Notes under the pieces: generated by a model
What the model was told of the DNA's origin: nothing
Database searches by the model: none
The model's input: the letters and a program-made list of their open reading frames with translations, nothing else
Made by a program: the position numbers and the translations under genes
NCBI GenBank assembly: GCA_050633525.1
Contig: JBOEGR010000004.1
Location: 67,858 to 131,857 of the forward strand
Direction of reading: 5' to 3'
From: CANLBN01 sp050633525
Lineage (GTDB): Bacteria > Pseudomonadota > Gammaproteobacteria > Pseudomonadales > Cellvibrionaceae
DNA length: 64,000 bases
In this document: positions 62,913 to 64,000 of the stretch, in pieces
Position numbering within the stretch: the stretch's first letter is position 1
Layout of the letters: each line of letters opens with the position of its first letter

Positions 62913-63045
62913 ATTTTTCAGGTTTGGCTTGAGCCTTACCGCTGAAAAGAGGCGCAATCATACCGAAAAGATGTGTCTTTTCAAGGGATTGTTGCTGTTT
63001 TGAGGTATTTATATAAGGGACGCGAAGAAAAGCTGATGTGAAGAA

Positions 63046-63414
63046 TTAAGTGGGTGACTTAAGTAGCTTTAATACGTCTTCTAACTCTGCGATCATCTTG
63101 CTGATCATTTGATCAAAATCGCTGTCGGCTAGTGCTTCTGAGGCATTTTCGTCATCCATCTTTAGTCGTGCTCCTCCAATAGTGAAACCTTGGTCATAAA
63201 GCAATGAACGTATCTGACGAATAGTCATGACGTCTTGTCGTTGATAATAGCGACGGTTGCCACGGCGTTTAACAGGTTTGAGCTGAGGGAATTCCTGCTC
63301 CCAATAGCGAAGGACGTGAGGCTTCACTGCGCACAGTTCGCTCACTTCGCCGATAGTAAAATAGCGCTTACCCGGTATAACCGGTAGTTCATCGTTATTT
63401 GTCGGTTCCAGCAT
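63046..63414 (-). CDS. MerR-like DNA-binding protein
   Basis: 122-residue protein with a MerR-type winged helix at about 18-86 (YFTIGEVSELCAVKPHVLRYWEQEFPQL and RGNRRYYQRQDV), then a short acidic coiled-coil end. It has no effector domain cysteines. It lies downstream of ihfA and overlaps it by 20 bp, as in many Pseudomonas relatives. Target unknown. Confidence 0.92.
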   Translation of the reverse strand: MLEPTNNDELPVIPGKRYFTIGEVSELCAVKPHVLRYWEQEFPQLKPVKRRGNRRYYQRQDVMTIRQIRSLLYDQGFTIGGARLKMDDENASEALADSDFDQMISKMIAELEDVLKLLKSPT

Positions 63415-63700
63415 AGGCCTCTACTCGGGCTTTTAACTTTTGCCCTGGGCGAAAGGTAACGACTCGTCTTGCTGAGATCGGTATTTCTTCACCCGTTTTA
63501 GGATTGCGTCCGGGACGTTGCTTCTTGTCCCTTAAGTCGAAGTTTCCAAAGCCGGAGAGCTTCACTTGCTCATTGTGCTCCAGAGAACCTCGTATTTCTT
63601 CAAAAAATAGCTCAACCAGCTCTTTAGCTTCGCGCTTGTTTAAACCAAGGTCTTCGTATAGCTTTTCAGCCAACTCTGCCTTTGTTAATGCATCTGACAC
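63395..63700 (-). CDS. ihfA: Integration host factor alpha subunit
   Basis: 101-residue DNA-bending protein, half of the IHF dimer. MSDALTKAELAEKLYEDLGLNK, then GFGNFDLRDKKQRPGRNPKTGE with the proline-tipped arm (GRNPKTGE) that inserts in the minor groove. pheT lies upstream, as is usual. Confidence 0.97.
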   Translation of the reverse strand: MSDALTKAELAEKLYEDLGLNKREAKELVELFFEEIRGSLEHNEQVKLSGFGNFDLRDKKQRPGRNPKTGEEIPISARRVVTFRPGQKLKARVEAYAGTDK

Positions 63701-63823
63701 GAGATACCCTCTTGTTATTGGTCGTTTTTATTTGTCGACAGCTTTAATTCAGAACCTTCCCTTTCTACAAGAAGGTTCCCATTAATGACCAAATAGGAGA
63801 GTAATCGTTAAATTAAACGATTA

Positions 63824-64000
63824 TCAGCGCAATTCGGCGTTAAAGCTGCTTTTTAGCGACGCAACGACATTGTCGTAAGCGGTGGTTATTTCGTCATCGG
63901 TAAGAGTGCGGGAAAGATCCTGAAAGGTCAAGCCCAAAGCAACACTTTTTCTATGCGAATCAATACCTTTGCCCACATACACGTCAAACACCTTTAAGTT
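63824..64000 (-). CDS. pheT: Phenylalanyl-tRNA synthetase beta chain, C-terminal end (partial)
   Basis: The last 58 codons of pheT run off the window edge. NLKVFDVYVGKGIDSHRKSV, then LSRTLTDDEI, and the SFNAELR end, match the B5/anticodon-binding (FDX-ACB) end of PheT. ihfA follows, the usual order. Confidence 0.95.
   Translation of the reverse strand, partial: NLKVFDVYVGKGIDSHRKSVALGLTFQDLSRTLTDDEITTAYDNVVASLKSSFNAELR

Overview
The window reads as chromosome of a marine-type gammaproteobacterium close to the Pseudomonadales/Cellvibrionales. The order aat, bpt, infA, clpA, clpS, cspD and monomeric icd, and the pair nadK/DUF1853, resemble Pseudomonas, while base composition is moderately AT-rich. 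No prophage, integrase, CRISPR array, rRNA or complete insertion sequence is visible. One run of 11 undetermined bases (17818-17828) shows that this is a scaffolded draft.

Layout. (1) 1-12.7 kb, housekeeping: N-end-rule transferases (aat, bpt), IF-1, an ATP-grasp enzyme, ClpA/ClpS, CspD, monomeric isocitrate dehydrogenase, RluE, a NudJ-like Nudix enzyme, MnmA and HflD. (2) 12.8-19.9 kb: a MoxR-DUF58-DUF4381-BatA-BatB/C-BatD operon, a membrane von Willebrand/TPR system driven by an AAA+ ATPase. (3) 20-35.3 kb: an orphan TRAP-type lipoprotein, dnaQ/rnhA, a methyltransferase, pepN, DUF1315, a rhomboid protease, a phosphatase, nadK, DUF1853, a cNMP-binding/rhodanese fusion, a PLP deaminase-like gene that overlaps a coiled-coil gene, a 33-residue acidic ORF, an FAH hydrolase and a DCC protein. 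(4) 35.3-44.3 kb: a 2-methylcitrate (propionate) operon, prpE-prpR-prpB-prpC-acnD-prpF, with a pair of inverted GntR-type operators, one of them over the -35 element of its promoter. (5) 44.4-60.4 kb: a zinc-limitation island. (6) 60.4-64 kb: a secreted alpha/beta hydrolase facing a ToxR/CadC-type regulator, an array of short hairpins, tRNA-Pro(GGG), a MerR-like gene, ihfA and the end of pheT.

The zinc island is the most coherent biology here. Two nearly identical 18-bp palindromes (17 of 18 bases the same) match the Zur operator type. One precedes COG0523 GTPase A-DUF1826-zur-DUF1007(frameshifted)-COG0523 GTPase B-unknown-DUF1289. The other lies between znuA-hisI2 and znuC-znuB. A different 40-bp palindrome lies between a second Fur-family gene (followed by an M23 peptidoglycan endopeptidase) and a dihydroorotase paralogue, an unknown 70-residue protein, an M14 peptidase and COG0523 GTPase C. 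The island therefore joins zinc uptake, three candidate zinc metallochaperones, spare copies of metal-dependent histidine and pyrimidine enzymes, and cell-wall hydrolysis, apparently under two regulators of one family. Odd parts include a ZnuA of 455 residues carrying an extra domain, a dihydroorotase with Gln in place of the first metal-site His, a one-base frameshift in DUF1007, and a GAGACC-type repeat that separates znuC from its presumed operator.

All assignments come from reading the sequence and from memory of protein families. No database search was possible.
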